Part shown: one piece after another, positions 45,449-53,845 of the stretch
Position numbering within the stretch: the first letter of the stretch is position 1
Layout of the letters: each line of letters starts with the position of its first letter
DNA from: Pseudovibrio denitrificans JCM 12308
Lineage (GTDB): Bacteria > Pseudomonadota > Alphaproteobacteria > Rhizobiales > Stappiaceae
Length of the DNA: 64,000 bases
Assembly: GCF_001310815.1 (NCBI RefSeq)
Contig: NZ_BAZK01000009.1
Location: forward strand, 1-64,000
Direction: 5' to 3'
Program-made: the position numbers and the translations under genes
Notes under the pieces: generated by a model
What the model was told of the DNA's origin: nothing
The model's input: the letters and a program-made list of their open reading frames with translations, nothing else
The model's database searches: none

Positions 45449-45474
45449 AAAGGGCACCTTGTAAGGCGCCCTTT
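45449..45474 (-). terminator. Terminator between the M23 peptidase and tdaR3-like genes
   Basis: AAAGGGC pairs with GCCCTTT and, inside, CCTT with AAGG. On the minus strand it is followed by TTTTTGCTTTT. It probably ends the tda unit before the cyclotransferase gene. Confidence 0.75.
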
Positions 45475-45494
45475 GGTATTCGTGGTCTGCCGGA

Positions 45495-46166
45495 TCAATC
45501 CATGATCAACTGATAGGAAGCAACCAGACTGGTGTAAGGCGGCAGGAACACGGCCTTTGGCTCACCATTCAGCATGATCGTATCTTTGGCATCAAAGTGC
45601 AGATGGATCGGAAGCGGACCAAGCCAGTTGTTGGAGATCTTGCCAATGCGGCTGCCCTTGGCGATCTTGTCCATCGGCTTCACCTGAAGCGTTTTCATAT
45701 CCAGATGCACATAGCGATACAGCGTGCCGGTTGGGCTCTGGATGGTCACACCAAACCGGCCTACATGAGCCACGATGCCATCTTCGGCTGCCACTGCCCA
45801 ATGCTTGCTGGCTTCACAAGTTGCTGGGCGAATGTCCTGTCCCTGGTGACCACCTGAGGCGCAGAGTGGCAGATCAGCCTTGCGGAACTCGCAGAAATTA
45901 TCGCGCCATGGATAGGAGTAGTTGGCTGGATCACACTCAGACCCACCGTTGCCCTTGAACCCGCCAGGTGCATAAGCGTGTGAGTTGGCATAGGCTGGGC
46001 CGGACTCCACCGGAAAGCGCATCTGCGGGAAGTAGATGGCGTGGCTGGCAACACCCTGACCTGTGTTTTCAATCAGATCTCCCGGCATCATGAAGCGGGA
46101 TGTGTCGTCGGCCTGAGCGGAGAAGCTGAAGGCCAGCGCCAGGCAAAGAGAGATAAAACGCATCAT
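45495..46166 (-). CDS. Exported M23-family peptidase, probable TDA resistance gene
   Basis: A 223-residue periplasmic protein with signal peptide (MMRFISLCLALAFSFSAQAD). It has the LytM/M23 zinc pattern: H and D in GGHQGQDIRPATCEASKHW and HLHF in PLPIHLHFDAKDT. M23 proteins cut or bind peptidoglycan cross-links. Its ATG overlaps the stop of the upstream exported-protein gene by four bases. The pair fits the positions of tdaR1/tdaR2, proposed to alter the cell envelope in TDA resistance, but which is which is not assigned here. Confidence 0.78.
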   Translation of the reverse strand: MMRFISLCLALAFSFSAQADDTSRFMMPGDLIENTGQGVASHAIYFPQMRFPVESGPAYANSHAYAPGGFKGNGGSECDPANYSYPWRDNFCEFRKADLPLCASGGHQGQDIRPATCEASKHWAVAAEDGIVAHVGRFGVTIQSPTGTLYRYVHLDMKTLQVKPMDKIAKGSRIGKISNNWLGPLPIHLHFDAKDTIMLNGEPKAVFLPPYTSLVASYQLIMD

Positions 46167-46711
46167 TGGGCCGCTCCATTCACGACAAGAAGGGTCTGAA
46201 CGACACTGTTGAGGAACTCTGGCTTACGACACCGCACATCCTTGATCGGGTTGTCGCAGGTCAGGCGGATGGTGTAATGCGCGCCGTAACGGTTGAGGTT
46301 GTAATCCGCACCGCTGCCGATGCTCTCATAGGCGACGGCTTGGTGATGACCTGTCAGATCCTCAGTTCCTGTCAGCACGGTGTGCGACCCAAGAATGCTG
46401 ACCTGCGCGCCCTCTAGTGTATAGAAGGCGACGTAAGCTGATTTCTGGTTGGCGAACTGTGGTGTTTCCATCTTGGCATCGCTGCCGAAAATCAGGACAG
46501 GCAGTTCAACAGTTCGCAGCGTACCGTTGGTGGCGGCGACGAACTTTTCGACGGCTTCCGGATCACGCGCCAGCGACCGTTTTGCGGCGATCTTGGCGGC
46601 GGACCAGTCGATATCAGTCGGCACCCGCTCTACGCCGTTCTTGGCGAGCGCTGGTGCTGCGGTTGTTGCTGCCAGAAGAGTGGCCGCAAGTGCGACTTTG
46701 GCAAATTCCAT
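46163..46711 (-). CDS. Exported protein of unknown family, linked to the TDA genes
   Basis: A 182-residue protein with a signal peptide (ALAATLLAATTAAPALAKNG). The mature part has no motif I recognise: SLARDPEAVEKFVAATNGTL, LPVLIFGSDAKMETPQFANQ, YNLNRYGAHYTIRLTCDNP, and two cysteines (LTCDNPIKDVRCRKP) that may form a disulfide. AGGAG precedes the ATG at 46711. It is coupled to the M23 gene and separated from tdaE by a hairpin. A TDA resistance role is inferred from position. Confidence 0.75.
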   Translation of the reverse strand: MEFAKVALAATLLAATTAAPALAKNGVERVPTDIDWSAAKIAAKRSLARDPEAVEKFVAATNGTLRTVELPVLIFGSDAKMETPQFANQKSAYVAFYTLEGAQVSILGSHTVLTGTEDLTGHHQAVAYESIGSGADYNLNRYGAHYTIRLTCDNPIKDVRCRKPEFLNSVVQTLLVVNGAAQ

Positions 46712-46744
46712 AAGTAACTCCTGTGAGCTCAAAGAAAGAGCAAA

Positions 46745-46763
46745 GCCCCGGCAATATCGGGGC
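46745..46763 (-). terminator. Hairpin between tdaE and the exported-protein gene
   Basis: GCCCCG pairs with CGGGGC around seven bases. On the minus strand TTTGCTCTTT follows. Likely a partial terminator after tdaE. Confidence 0.6.
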
Positions 46764-46773
46764 CTGCCTGATA

Positions 46774-47969
46774 TCATGCTGTTTCCAGAATGCGCTCCTG
46801 CGGTGGCTCTGCTGCTTCTTTTGCAGCCTTGGCTTCCAGTCGTTTCATCTGGCTGATGATGTTGCGTCGGTGCATCTCTTCGGTGCCGCCCACAGCGCAG
46901 AAGGCAAGCGCATCCCGGAGGAAGGTGGAGACCTCGCCTGATGGTAGCCTTTGGTGCCGTAAAGCTTGAGAAGATCAATTGCGCCGCTGGTGATCGCCTC
47001 TGCGCCAACCAGTTTGGCGATAGAGCAGGTCATGCCTGCTTCCGGTGCGCCAGCCAGTAACTGTTGAAGGGCACCATAGGCAGTCCACTTTGCAGCTTCT
47101 GCAGAGATGCGCATGTCGGTCAGCTTCTTCTGCACGTACTGGAACTCAAGCACCGGCACCTCAAAGGTCTGGCGCTGCTGCGCATAGCTCATAGCTGCTT
47201 TCAGCATTGGTTCCACCAGCCACGCAGAAACGAGACCGTAATAAAGTCTGCCCAGAGACACGAAAGTGATGAGGTTGCGTAGGCCCTTGCCGGGAACACC
47301 AAGTAAGTCACCATAGTGAAGCGGGATGTTGTTGAACTTCATCGGTCCAGTTGGCAGATCCAGATTGCCGAGCTTCTGGTCATACTCACCAACCTCAAGG
47401 CCCTGGGTACCAGCATCCAGCAGGATCAGCGAGATGCCATCGCGGGCATGTCCATCCAGCTTGCACACGACGAGCGTAAAGTCCGCCACAGGTGCATGAG
47501 CAATGTTGTACTTGGCGCCGTTGAGCACGAAAGTCTCGTTTGGTCCCGGTGTCAGGACGGAGGACGTGGAGCGCACATCTGTACCCGTGTCCGGGTCGGC
47601 AATCGCTGTTGCACTCAGTTTGCCCTTCAGGATGCGGCCAAGATAATCCCTCTTCTGCGCTTCCGTGCCAAACAGGTTAAGCGCATGCACCATGCCCGCC
47701 TGCGCGATGACGGAAAGCAGAATGCCCGGCGTGCGCACGGAGGAAGCAAGCCCTTCCAGTGCTGCCGTAAAGTCCCACCAATCGGTGCCTTCACCGCCAT
47801 ACTCAGCAGGCACAATGATCTTCCAGAGACCGGCTTCTAAAAGCCGGTCCCAAGTGTCCTGATCAAAAGCCTGTCTGCCAGCATGCAGTGCGGAGTAGTC
47901 AACCTGGCTGCCAATTTGAGCATACTTTGCCCGCAGAGCCTGTTGACGTTCATTCCATTGTAGATCCAT
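46774..47969 (-). CDS. tdaE: Acyl-CoA dehydrogenase-like flavoprotein TdaE, frameshifted near its end
   Basis: A flavoenzyme of about 398 residues with the acyl-CoA dehydrogenase fold: LWKIIVPAEYGGEGTDWWDF, ATAIADPDTGTDVRSTSSVL in the FAD/substrate region and FVLNGAKYNIAHAPVADFTL. In TDA biosynthesis TdaE acts on the CoA-linked seven-ring intermediate derived from phenylacetate catabolism, introducing unsaturation and oxygen. Near 46943 the frame ends early in QARSPPSSG; one added G (CAG GGC) gives GYHQGEVSTFLRDALAFCAV then GGTEEMHRRN to a stop at 46774, the normal C-terminus. Follows tdaD by 35 bases. Assignment rests on family plus the exact tdaA-E order. Confidence 0.87.
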
Positions 47970-48004
47970 CAGAGATCTCCAGATTTCGAGAAAAGTGACA
48001 GATC

Positions 48005-48439
48005 TTATGCTGGCTGGTGCATGGCGACAGGTTCTTGAAGTTGAGCCACGGCAGCCTTGAAGTCATCCGGCACTGGATAGGTTGACTGCTTTTCGTAGTC
48101 GAACATCACGTGCGTGGAGGAGGCGTTGGCGACGACACGGCCATCCGCATCATCCAGACGCATTTCGTGCTGCATTTCAAAGCTCTTGCCACCAAATTTG
48201 GTCACGCGGCTCAGCACCACCAGACGATCGCCATAGAGCGCCTGAGAAACGTAGTCACAGGAGGTCTTCACCATGATGTGCGGCAGCTTCTCAGACTTTG
48301 GCAGTTTGAGCAGGTCATGCATGTATTCCAGATACGCAGATTGCATGTAATCGTAGTAGATCGGGCTGCTCACATGGCCCATGGAGTCAGTATCGCGGTA
48401 GCGGATTTCGATTGGTGTTTCATAAGCTTTCTGTGTCAT
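48005..48439 (-). CDS. tdaD: Acyl-CoA thioesterase TdaD (4HBT family)
   Basis: A 144-residue hot-dog fold thioesterase. The 4HBT motif is RYRDTDSMGHVSSPIYYDYM, with D18 at the catalytic Asp position of 4-hydroxybenzoyl-CoA thioesterase. It probably releases a CoA-bound intermediate or product in the TDA pathway. AGGAGGG precedes the ATG at 48439, which overlaps the end of the restored tdaC frame by 20 bases. Next gene is tdaE. Confidence 0.88.
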   Translation of the reverse strand: MTQKAYETPIEIRYRDTDSMGHVSSPIYYDYMQSAYLEYMHDLLKLPKSEKLPHIMVKTSCDYVSQALYGDRLVVLSRVTKFGGKSFEMQHEMRLDDADGRVVANASSTHVMFDYEKQSTYPVPDDFKAAVAQLQEPVAMHQPA

Positions 48440-49069
48440 GAAATTCCCTCCTGTTGGGGTTTTGAAATTCACTCGTAAACGATGGGTGGGAGGCCGGGGT
48501 GGCTTGTAGTGGGCCGTGAATAGTGAAGCCCATGGGCACAGGACCGTGCTTTCTTAAGATTGTTAGAGAAAACTCGTTGGCGGCGCACAGCGTGGTGATG
48601 CAGCATCCGCTTCACCTTTGGCACAGACAGCAGCAGCTTGCGCATTGCTGGTGACGAACTTGCGCTCAATAGACGCTGGGATCAGCTTTTCAGGTGCCGG
48701 GTGTGTGGCGCAGAGCTTGGGTGTTTTGCCGGTAGAGGAGGCCAGAACCATGTTGTCGGTGTTCATGATAAACACGTCCATCAGCTTCAGCTCGCCGATG
48801 TGCTCGTAAATGATAGAATGCAGATGCGGGTAAGCCACCACGCTCAGCAGAACGGATTTTCTGCACTTGGCAACGGCTTCCGCTGCCAGCTCCATCGTGG
48901 CATGAAGAAAGACCTCAGCATTCTTGCAATGGCGTGCAGCCCACCTCAGGGCAGCTCTCTCGCAGTTCGTGCCGGTGGGTCCAAGTGTGTGCACTTGTCG
49001 GACCCAATCAAAGGACAGTGGGGCTGTTCCTTTTGCCGAATATTCCGGTGTTTCAAGATGTGCATCCAT
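48420..49069 (-). CDS. tdaC: Prephenate dehydratase-like protein TdaC, frameshifted near its end
   Basis: A protein of about 216 residues with a prephenate dehydratase-type fold (VRQVHTLGPTGTNCERAALR at 23-42, then AEVFLHATMELAAEAVAKCR). It is also like BacA of bacilysin synthesis. It lacks a chorismate mutase or ACT domain. In TDA producers TdaC is such a protein. The frame of the start ends in SPRCAPPTSFL, but adding one base near 48597 restores TTLCAANEFSLTILRKHGPV, PMGFTIHGPL and a stop at 48420. AGAGGA precedes the ATG. First gene of the tdaCDE unit, with an inverted repeat suited to TdaA 74-96 bases upstream. The catalytic role of TdaC is not settled to my knowledge. Confidence 0.85.
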
Positions 49070-49142
49070 AAATCCTCTGATCCTTCACCTGGAAAGAAAA
49101 TCTGAAAAATGCCGGTTCAGGAGATGCGCATAGCGCGGCCCC

Positions 49143-49165
49143 TGACAAACTGCGTTGGCTTGTCA
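49143..49165. promoter_or_regulatory. Candidate TdaA binding site upstream of tdaC
   Basis: TGACAA and TTGTCA form a perfect inverted repeat separated by 11 bases, the T-N11-A layout of LysR sites. TdaA is known from the literature to bind the tdaC promoter region. No other copy was noticed in the TDA region. Confidence 0.65.
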
Positions 49166-49413
49166 TTTTTGTTATGCGTGGGCAGAGAAAGAGCGTTCAC
49201 AGACCCGGTCGAATCTGTGCTGTGTCACTGCCGGTTGTGAGGTAGGTTTCGTCCCTCGCGTCCAATAATATTTTTTCGTGTGGCCCTATGGAGCCGGAAA
49301 GGATTGCTAAGAACAAGATGAAAATACTGATGGCTTCCCTCAGGATAGATGAGGCACCCTTCAGCAAACTTTATATCTGGCAAATTATTGATAATACAAT
49401 GACTTGCACAAAA

Positions 49414-49444
49414 AGAAGGCATCGCAGAAAATGCGATGCCTTCT
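49414..49444 (-). terminator. Strong terminator between tdaB and tdaC
   Basis: AGAAGGCATCGC and GCGATGCCTTCT form a perfect 12-bp stem with a seven-base loop, followed on the minus strand by TTTTTGTG. It lies 43 bases after the tdaB stop and should separate tdaAB from tdaCDE. Confidence 0.88.
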
Positions 49445-49486
49445 GAACATCTTATGGATTTTGCGTTGCCTGAAGAGTGTGCAGCG

Positions 49487-50185
49487 TTAGGCTGCGACTG
49501 CTTCGCTGACCGCTTTGCGGCCCACACCATCATGAAGATCGAGCATGCGTTCGAACCACATCTGGACAGGGTCCGTTGCTGCAAAAAATGGATCTGCGCA
49601 ACAGACGTTGCACCACTGCAGCGTGCCGAACAAAACATAGTCAGCATGCATGGCTTTCTCGCCGCCAAGCCAGTCTTGCGTCGCCAGCAGATCGCGCACC
49701 GGATTGAGCTTCTCCGGCAAGGTTGCCAGCTCTGCATCACGGTTAGCGTAGACGTCCTCCAGCGATTTTCCGAAGCGCTTTTCACGTGCAGTGCGGAAGT
49801 AAGCACGGTCCGCATCACTCATGATGTTGTACATGTCCATCACGGCAATTACAGCCAATGTCGGGTGCAGAACTGTTTTGCAATAACTCTCCACGAAACG
49901 TGAGAGATGCAGGCCGCCGTCCCCATCAAATAAGCTTGGTGTGTCGTTGTAGGTGGTTTCCAGATATTGCGCGATCTCGAAGCTGTCGCCCAGCAAGGTG
50001 CCCTGATCGTTGAGCACAGGCACGCTGTTATAGGAACCGTCTTCAATGCTGGAAATGTCGCCGAAGGAAACGGGCTTCAGGTCAAACGCGAGTCCCTTGT
50101 GCTTCAGGGACATGATGATCTTCCAGACATGCGGGGAATAGTGCTGCCCGGAGGCACCGCTGAGGCTGTATAAAATTCTTTGCAT
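49487..50185 (-). CDS. tdaB: Glutathione S-transferase (beta-etherase type) TdaB
   Basis: A 232-residue GST with a thioredoxin-like N-terminal domain (MQRILYSLSGASGQHYSPHV, SVPVLNDQGTLLGDSFEIAQ with the cis-Pro and E/D-S pair) and a helical C-terminal domain. It resembles the LigE/LigF beta-etherases, as described for TdaB, which is thought to add a sulfur nucleophile to the activated ring. GGGAGAAG precedes the ATG at 50185. It follows tdaA by 173 bases on the same strand and is ended by the strong terminator at 49414. Confidence 0.85.
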   Translation of the reverse strand: MQRILYSLSGASGQHYSPHVWKIIMSLKHKGLAFDLKPVSFGDISSIEDGSYNSVPVLNDQGTLLGDSFEIAQYLETTYNDTPSLFDGDGGLHLSRFVESYCKTVLHPTLAVIAVMDMYNIMSDADRAYFRTAREKRFGKSLEDVYANRDAELATLPEKLNPVRDLLATQDWLGGEKAMHADYVLFGTLQWCNVCCADPFFAATDPVQMWFERMLDLHDGVGRKAVSEAVAA

Positions 50186-50358
50186 GTGGCTTCTCCCGAT
50201 GAGAATTAAAAATGAAAAATTCCTCATTATTCCGGATTGTTGTTGTCTTTGACGCCAACTGGGGAGAGCAGCCATCCACCCAATTGGAAAGCAATGTGCA
50301 GCGAACTTCAGCCCAGAAGCTGGGCTGAAGTTGTGCGCGTTTGTTTTCTTGAAAAAGA

Positions 50359-51291
50359 TCAGGAGGCGATCAGCGCCGCCTCTATGTTTTGGTCACCTTG
50401 AAACGGAATGCTGGTACAGTTGTCTGTTGCCAGAATGGAACGCACCGCTGCGATTACAGGATCGTCGATCCGGCAGGACAAATGCGCAAACAGCACGCGG
50501 GCTGATTTTTGCACCTGTGTCAGCAGCACGATATCGCCTTCCTGCTCCCGCGGGTTGGTTGAATTGGCATGCACAAGGCCGATGCCAACGCCGCTGGCGA
50601 TCAAAGCGCGGGTGACCCCCTCGTCATCCACGTTGATCACGCGTTTTGGCCGGATGCCGTGTGTTTCCAGCAGATCGCGCGCAAGCCGCCCGCAACAGGA
50701 GTTGCAACTGGGGTAGATCCAAGGCACGTCTTCCAACGCCTTCCAGTTTACCTCAGAAGCCGACGGCACAAGATTGGCAGGTGCAGCGAGGTAAACGCAG
50801 AAATTGGAAATTTCCAGCGTGGAGAGATCGGAATCGTCTTCGCCAGTCTCCGTGTAGAATCCTGCATCCAGACTACCATTGCGGATGCCTTCCAGCACTT
50901 TGACCGATGCCCGATGTTGGAGCTCCACCTCCACCTCGGGGAACTCCTGGGACATGGCTGCCAGAAGATTGCTGACCACGCCGGTGCTGGAGTTGCGGCC
51001 TGCGCCGAGTGAAAGTTGCCCTGCCAAGCTGCCGCGCAGCCGGGAGGCTTCCTCCAGAAACTTCTGGTGCCTGTCGAGCAGCTGGTGGGCTTCGTTCAGC
51101 AAACGCTGCCCATCTGGCGTCACCGCCATGCCTCTTGGGGTGCGCTGGAACAGGGTGAGTCCCAGCGTTTCTTCCATGTTTTTTATGTGCGCACTAACAG
51201 CCGGTTGGCTTCGAAAAAGCAGTTCAGAAGCTTTGGTGATGCTGCCCTCACGAGCAACCGTCACAAAGGTTTTGAGTTGATGAATGTCCAT
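50359..51291 (-). CDS. tdaA: LysR-family activator TdaA
   Basis: A 310-residue LysR regulator. HTH: FVTVAREGSITKASELLFRS and QPAVSAHIKNMEETLGLTLF. The effector domain begins GSLAGQLSLGAGRNSSTGVV and includes LVPSASEVNWKALEDVPWIY. In TDA producers TdaA activates tdaCDE by binding the tdaC promoter. The assignment follows from being first in an intact tdaA-B-C-D-E order. AAAAGG precedes the ATG. The 650-base region upstream holds a structured segment and then AT-rich DNA. Confidence 0.82.
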   Translation of the reverse strand: MDIHQLKTFVTVAREGSITKASELLFRSQPAVSAHIKNMEETLGLTLFQRTPRGMAVTPDGQRLLNEAHQLLDRHQKFLEEASRLRGSLAGQLSLGAGRNSSTGVVSNLLAAMSQEFPEVEVELQHRASVKVLEGIRNGSLDAGFYTETGEDDSDLSTLEISNFCVYLAAPANLVPSASEVNWKALEDVPWIYPSCNSCCGRLARDLLETHGIRPKRVINVDDEGVTRALIASGVGIGLVHANSTNPREQEGDIVLLTQVQKSARVLFAHLSCRIDDPVIAAVRSILATDNCTSIPFQGDQNIEAALIAS

Positions 51292-51943
51292 CCTTTTCCT
51301 TCCAATAAGAAAAGAGTCTCTTGAACGTATTCGGCTCTGAAAAGGACAATAACTGTGCTCAGCCGTTGGCTTTGGGCTAGTATGCTGGCTCCCGCTAAAA
51401 GGGTATGCCCTGTCATCAGCCTACGATAACTCTGCAGCTACACCAAGCCAACTTTCGGGGACGTGCTCCGAAACGGGTGAGGTTCCAGCTTCGCTGTGAG
51501 GAACCTGCAGGCAGATTGGGTGCCGGTTATTGTGAACGCGGATTGATTCCATCGCGATAAGTAAAATAAATTGTGGTTTTGATGAATATTTTGAGTGATT
51601 ACCATCATCTACGCAGTTTTGTTTCCGTAATTTCGATTAGTGATTTTAATTTTATTATGTTCATCCATGTAAAAATCTATTTTTATGACTACATGAGATT
51701 TATCTATTTAATGTGACAATACATGACTTCAGAATATTGTATAGATTTAAAGTGGAATATTGATAATCACTTAGAGGAATTCTAATTTATTCTTGAGTTT
51801 GTTAGGGCGATTTGCTCAAAAAAAGTATCATGCATCTGACGAAATGACGGCTTTCGCAGCACACAACTGGCAATGTGTTTGCGGACCTGTGTGATCTACT
51901 CAGAGATTATCCAAGGGCTTTGACAAGCCCGGTACATCTGTTG
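51292..51943. other. Long non-coding region upstream of tdaA
   Basis: About 650 bases. 51360-51540 is GC-rich and rich in inverted repeats (see 51366-51510); 51540-51850 is strongly AT-rich without a convincing gene. The tdaA promoter should lie in the part near 51300-51360 or beyond the structured segment. Confidence 0.5.
51366..51510. repeat. Structured segment upstream of tdaA
   Basis: TTGGCTT can pair with AAGCCAA about 80 bases on. Next come TTTCGG-N9-CCGAAA, then AGGTTCC with GGAACCT enclosing AGC-TTC-GCT. On the minus strand this would be a tdaA 5' leader. A mobile element end is another option. Not assigned to any known RNA family. Confidence 0.3.
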
Positions 51944-52879
51944 CTAGCGGATATGCATCGCTTGCATTTCAGCACTCAGCCAGTTGATGAAATCCCACAC
52001 CTGAGCTGAGGGAATGGAAGTTTCCGGCAGCACGAACTGGAAGGCCCGCTGGCAAGGGAGTGTTTCCCGGAATGGTTCGATCAGCGTACCTGCATTCAGC
52101 GCATCTATGACATACAGATCTCTGAGGATGGCAAAGCCACGCCCGGCAATGGCGCTTTGCAGGATCAGGTCCGTGTTGTTGAAGGTGAGCTGCGGGACCA
52201 TCTGGCCGGAGAAGTCTGGCCAATAGGCTTCCAGATACTTCTGCCAGTGAAACGCCTCGTCCTCATGGATAAAGTCCGCCTTTGCAAGCAATTCAACGGG
52301 GGCTGAATGCGGGGCTATCGGCTCGCCTGCCAGTGCTGCCAGATAGCTGGGCGCACACACCACCCGCATCCGTTCCTGTGGCAGTGGGATGAGAGGGGAG
52401 GCCCCAAGATCCCCTTCCGTCTTCGGCAACAGGCGCAGAGCCACATCCAGCTTCTCCTCCGCAAAATCAACGAAGCGGTTCGCAGCGCTGATGCGGATGG
52501 CCACGTTGGGATGCAGAGCGGAGAACTCGGCCAAACGTGGGACGAGCATAATGGAGGCCAAAGAGGGCGCGATGCCGATTGTCAGCTGTTTTCGCGCTGT
52601 CTGGCTAGCCAACAGGTATGAGAGATTCTCTATACCATTGTTGATTGCAGAGACTTCAGAAAGAATATCCTGCACCAGCTCCGTCTGCTCCAAATTGCGC
52701 CCGTTCATGCGGAATAGTTTGACATCCCAGCGTTCTTCTAACTGTTTGATATGATATGAGATAGTTGGTTGAGAGACGTTCAGTTCCCGCGCGGCAGCAG
52801 AGATAGATTTGTGCCGTGCAACAGCATCCAGTGCGCGTAATTCCTGAAGGGTGGGGACGAAACGTCGGGAGATAGCCAT
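51944..52879 (-). CDS. LysR-family regulator (GcvA-like)
   Basis: A 311-residue regulator starting FVPTLQELRALDAVARHKSI, with HTH SAAARELNVSQPTISYHIKQ followed by LEERWDVKLFR, and an effector domain with NRFVDFAEEKLDVALRLLPK typical of the GcvA-like branch. It is divergent from the amino-acid ABC genes at 53005. A perfect TGTATAGA/TCTATACA repeat lies seven bases before its ATG (52879), pointing to autoregulation and control of those genes. Confidence 0.88.
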   Translation of the reverse strand: MAISRRFVPTLQELRALDAVARHKSISAAARELNVSQPTISYHIKQLEERWDVKLFRMNGRNLEQTELVQDILSEVSAINNGIENLSYLLASQTARKQLTIGIAPSLASIMLVPRLAEFSALHPNVAIRISAANRFVDFAEEKLDVALRLLPKTEGDLGASPLIPLPQERMRVVCAPSYLAALAGEPIAPHSAPVELLAKADFIHEDEAFHWQKYLEAYWPDFSGQMVPQLTFNNTDLILQSAIAGRGFAILRDLYVIDALNAGTLIEPFRETLPCQRAFQFVLPETSIPSAQVWDFINWLSAEMQAMHIR

Positions 52880-52885
52880 GGGCCT

Positions 52886-52906
52886 TGTATAGAGTTTTTC
52901 TATACA
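52886..52906. promoter_or_regulatory. LysR operator candidate TGTATAGA-N5-TCTATACA
   Basis: Perfect 8-base arms with a five-base spacer, directly upstream of the LysR start and about 100 bases before the divergent binding-protein gene. Confidence 0.65.
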
Positions 52907-53004
52907 TGGATCAATCAGACTGATTTGTCTTGCTTTGAATCGCACCTATAATCTGCCCAAAATTTTGAAAATTGTCCGTCAGAATGACGAAATAGGGGGT
53001 TGGG

Positions 53005-53841
53005 ATGTTTAAAAATACCGGAAAAGCCATCATTGGGGCTGCATTGTTTGTCTCTGCAAGTGTTGCTGGTCTGAGCGTGCAGGCTGGAGAGGCTTTGGAC
53101 GCGATCATGAAGAACAAGACGCTGGTTGTAGGGTCAAACTCCGACTATCGCCCGAACGCGTTCATGGGAGATGACAACCAGCTGCAGGGCTTCGACATCG
53201 ACGTCTCCAAAGAGATCGCAAAGCGCCTTGGCGTAGACGTGCAGTTCGTTACCCCAGGTTGGGAAGTGATGACCGCAGGACGCTGGCACGGCAGATGGCA
53301 CATGGTGGTTGGCTCCATGACCCCAACGAAAGCCCGCGCGCAGGTGCTGGATTTCCCGGCTGTCTACTATTACACCCCGGCAGCGTTTGCGGTTCATAAG
53401 AACTCCAAAGCCACCTCACTGGCAGATCTGAACGGCAAGGTTATCGGTGTTGTGGGTTCGTCCACCTACCACAAATATCTGGAGCACAAGCTTGAGATTG
53501 ATGCGGTTGGTGCGCCATCTTTCGAATACGCTGTGACACCGGGTGAGATCAAACTTTACAGCGACATCAACGAGTTCGACGAGCTGTCCCTTGGTGACGG
53601 TGTGCGTCTCGATGCGCTGGCGCAGTCCGTTCCTGTCATTCAGCAGGCAATGAAGAAGGGCCTCCCGATCAAACAGCTGGGTGATCCAATCTTCTATGAG
53701 CCGCTGGCGATTGCGATCGACAAAGGTGACAAAGAGCTCAACGACAAGCTGGCTGCTATCGTGGATGAGATGAAGAATGACGGCACACTCGCTGAGCTCT
53801 CCAAGAAGTGGCACGGTGCGGATTTGGTAAGCGTTAAGTAA
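53005..53841 (+). CDS. Amino-acid-type ABC transporter binding protein (family 3)
   Basis: A 278-residue periplasmic protein with signal peptide (KAIIGAALFVSASVAGLSVQ). Core pattern: LVVGSNSDYRPNAFMGDDNQ, LQGFDIDVSKEIAKRLGVDV, GSMTPTKARAQVLDF and LNGKVIGVVGSSTYHKYLEH. Binds a polar amino acid or related amine. Next gene is the permease (four bases away). No ATPase gene is adjacent, so the importer must share one. Confidence 0.9.
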   Translation: MFKNTGKAIIGAALFVSASVAGLSVQAGEALDAIMKNKTLVVGSNSDYRPNAFMGDDNQLQGFDIDVSKEIAKRLGVDVQFVTPGWEVMTAGRWHGRWHMVVGSMTPTKARAQVLDFPAVYYYTPAAFAVHKNSKATSLADLNGKVIGVVGSSTYHKYLEHKLEIDAVGAPSFEYAVTPGEIKLYSDINEFDELSLGDGVRLDALAQSVPVIQQAMKKGLPIKQLGDPIFYEPLAIAIDKGDKELNDKLAAIVDEMKNDGTLAELSKKWHGADLVSVK

Positions 53842-53845
53842 GACC

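Noticed and set aside
49487..50185. Calling this GST a general detoxification enzyme
   Set aside because: Its place between tdaA and tdaC and its beta-etherase-like pattern fit TdaB better.
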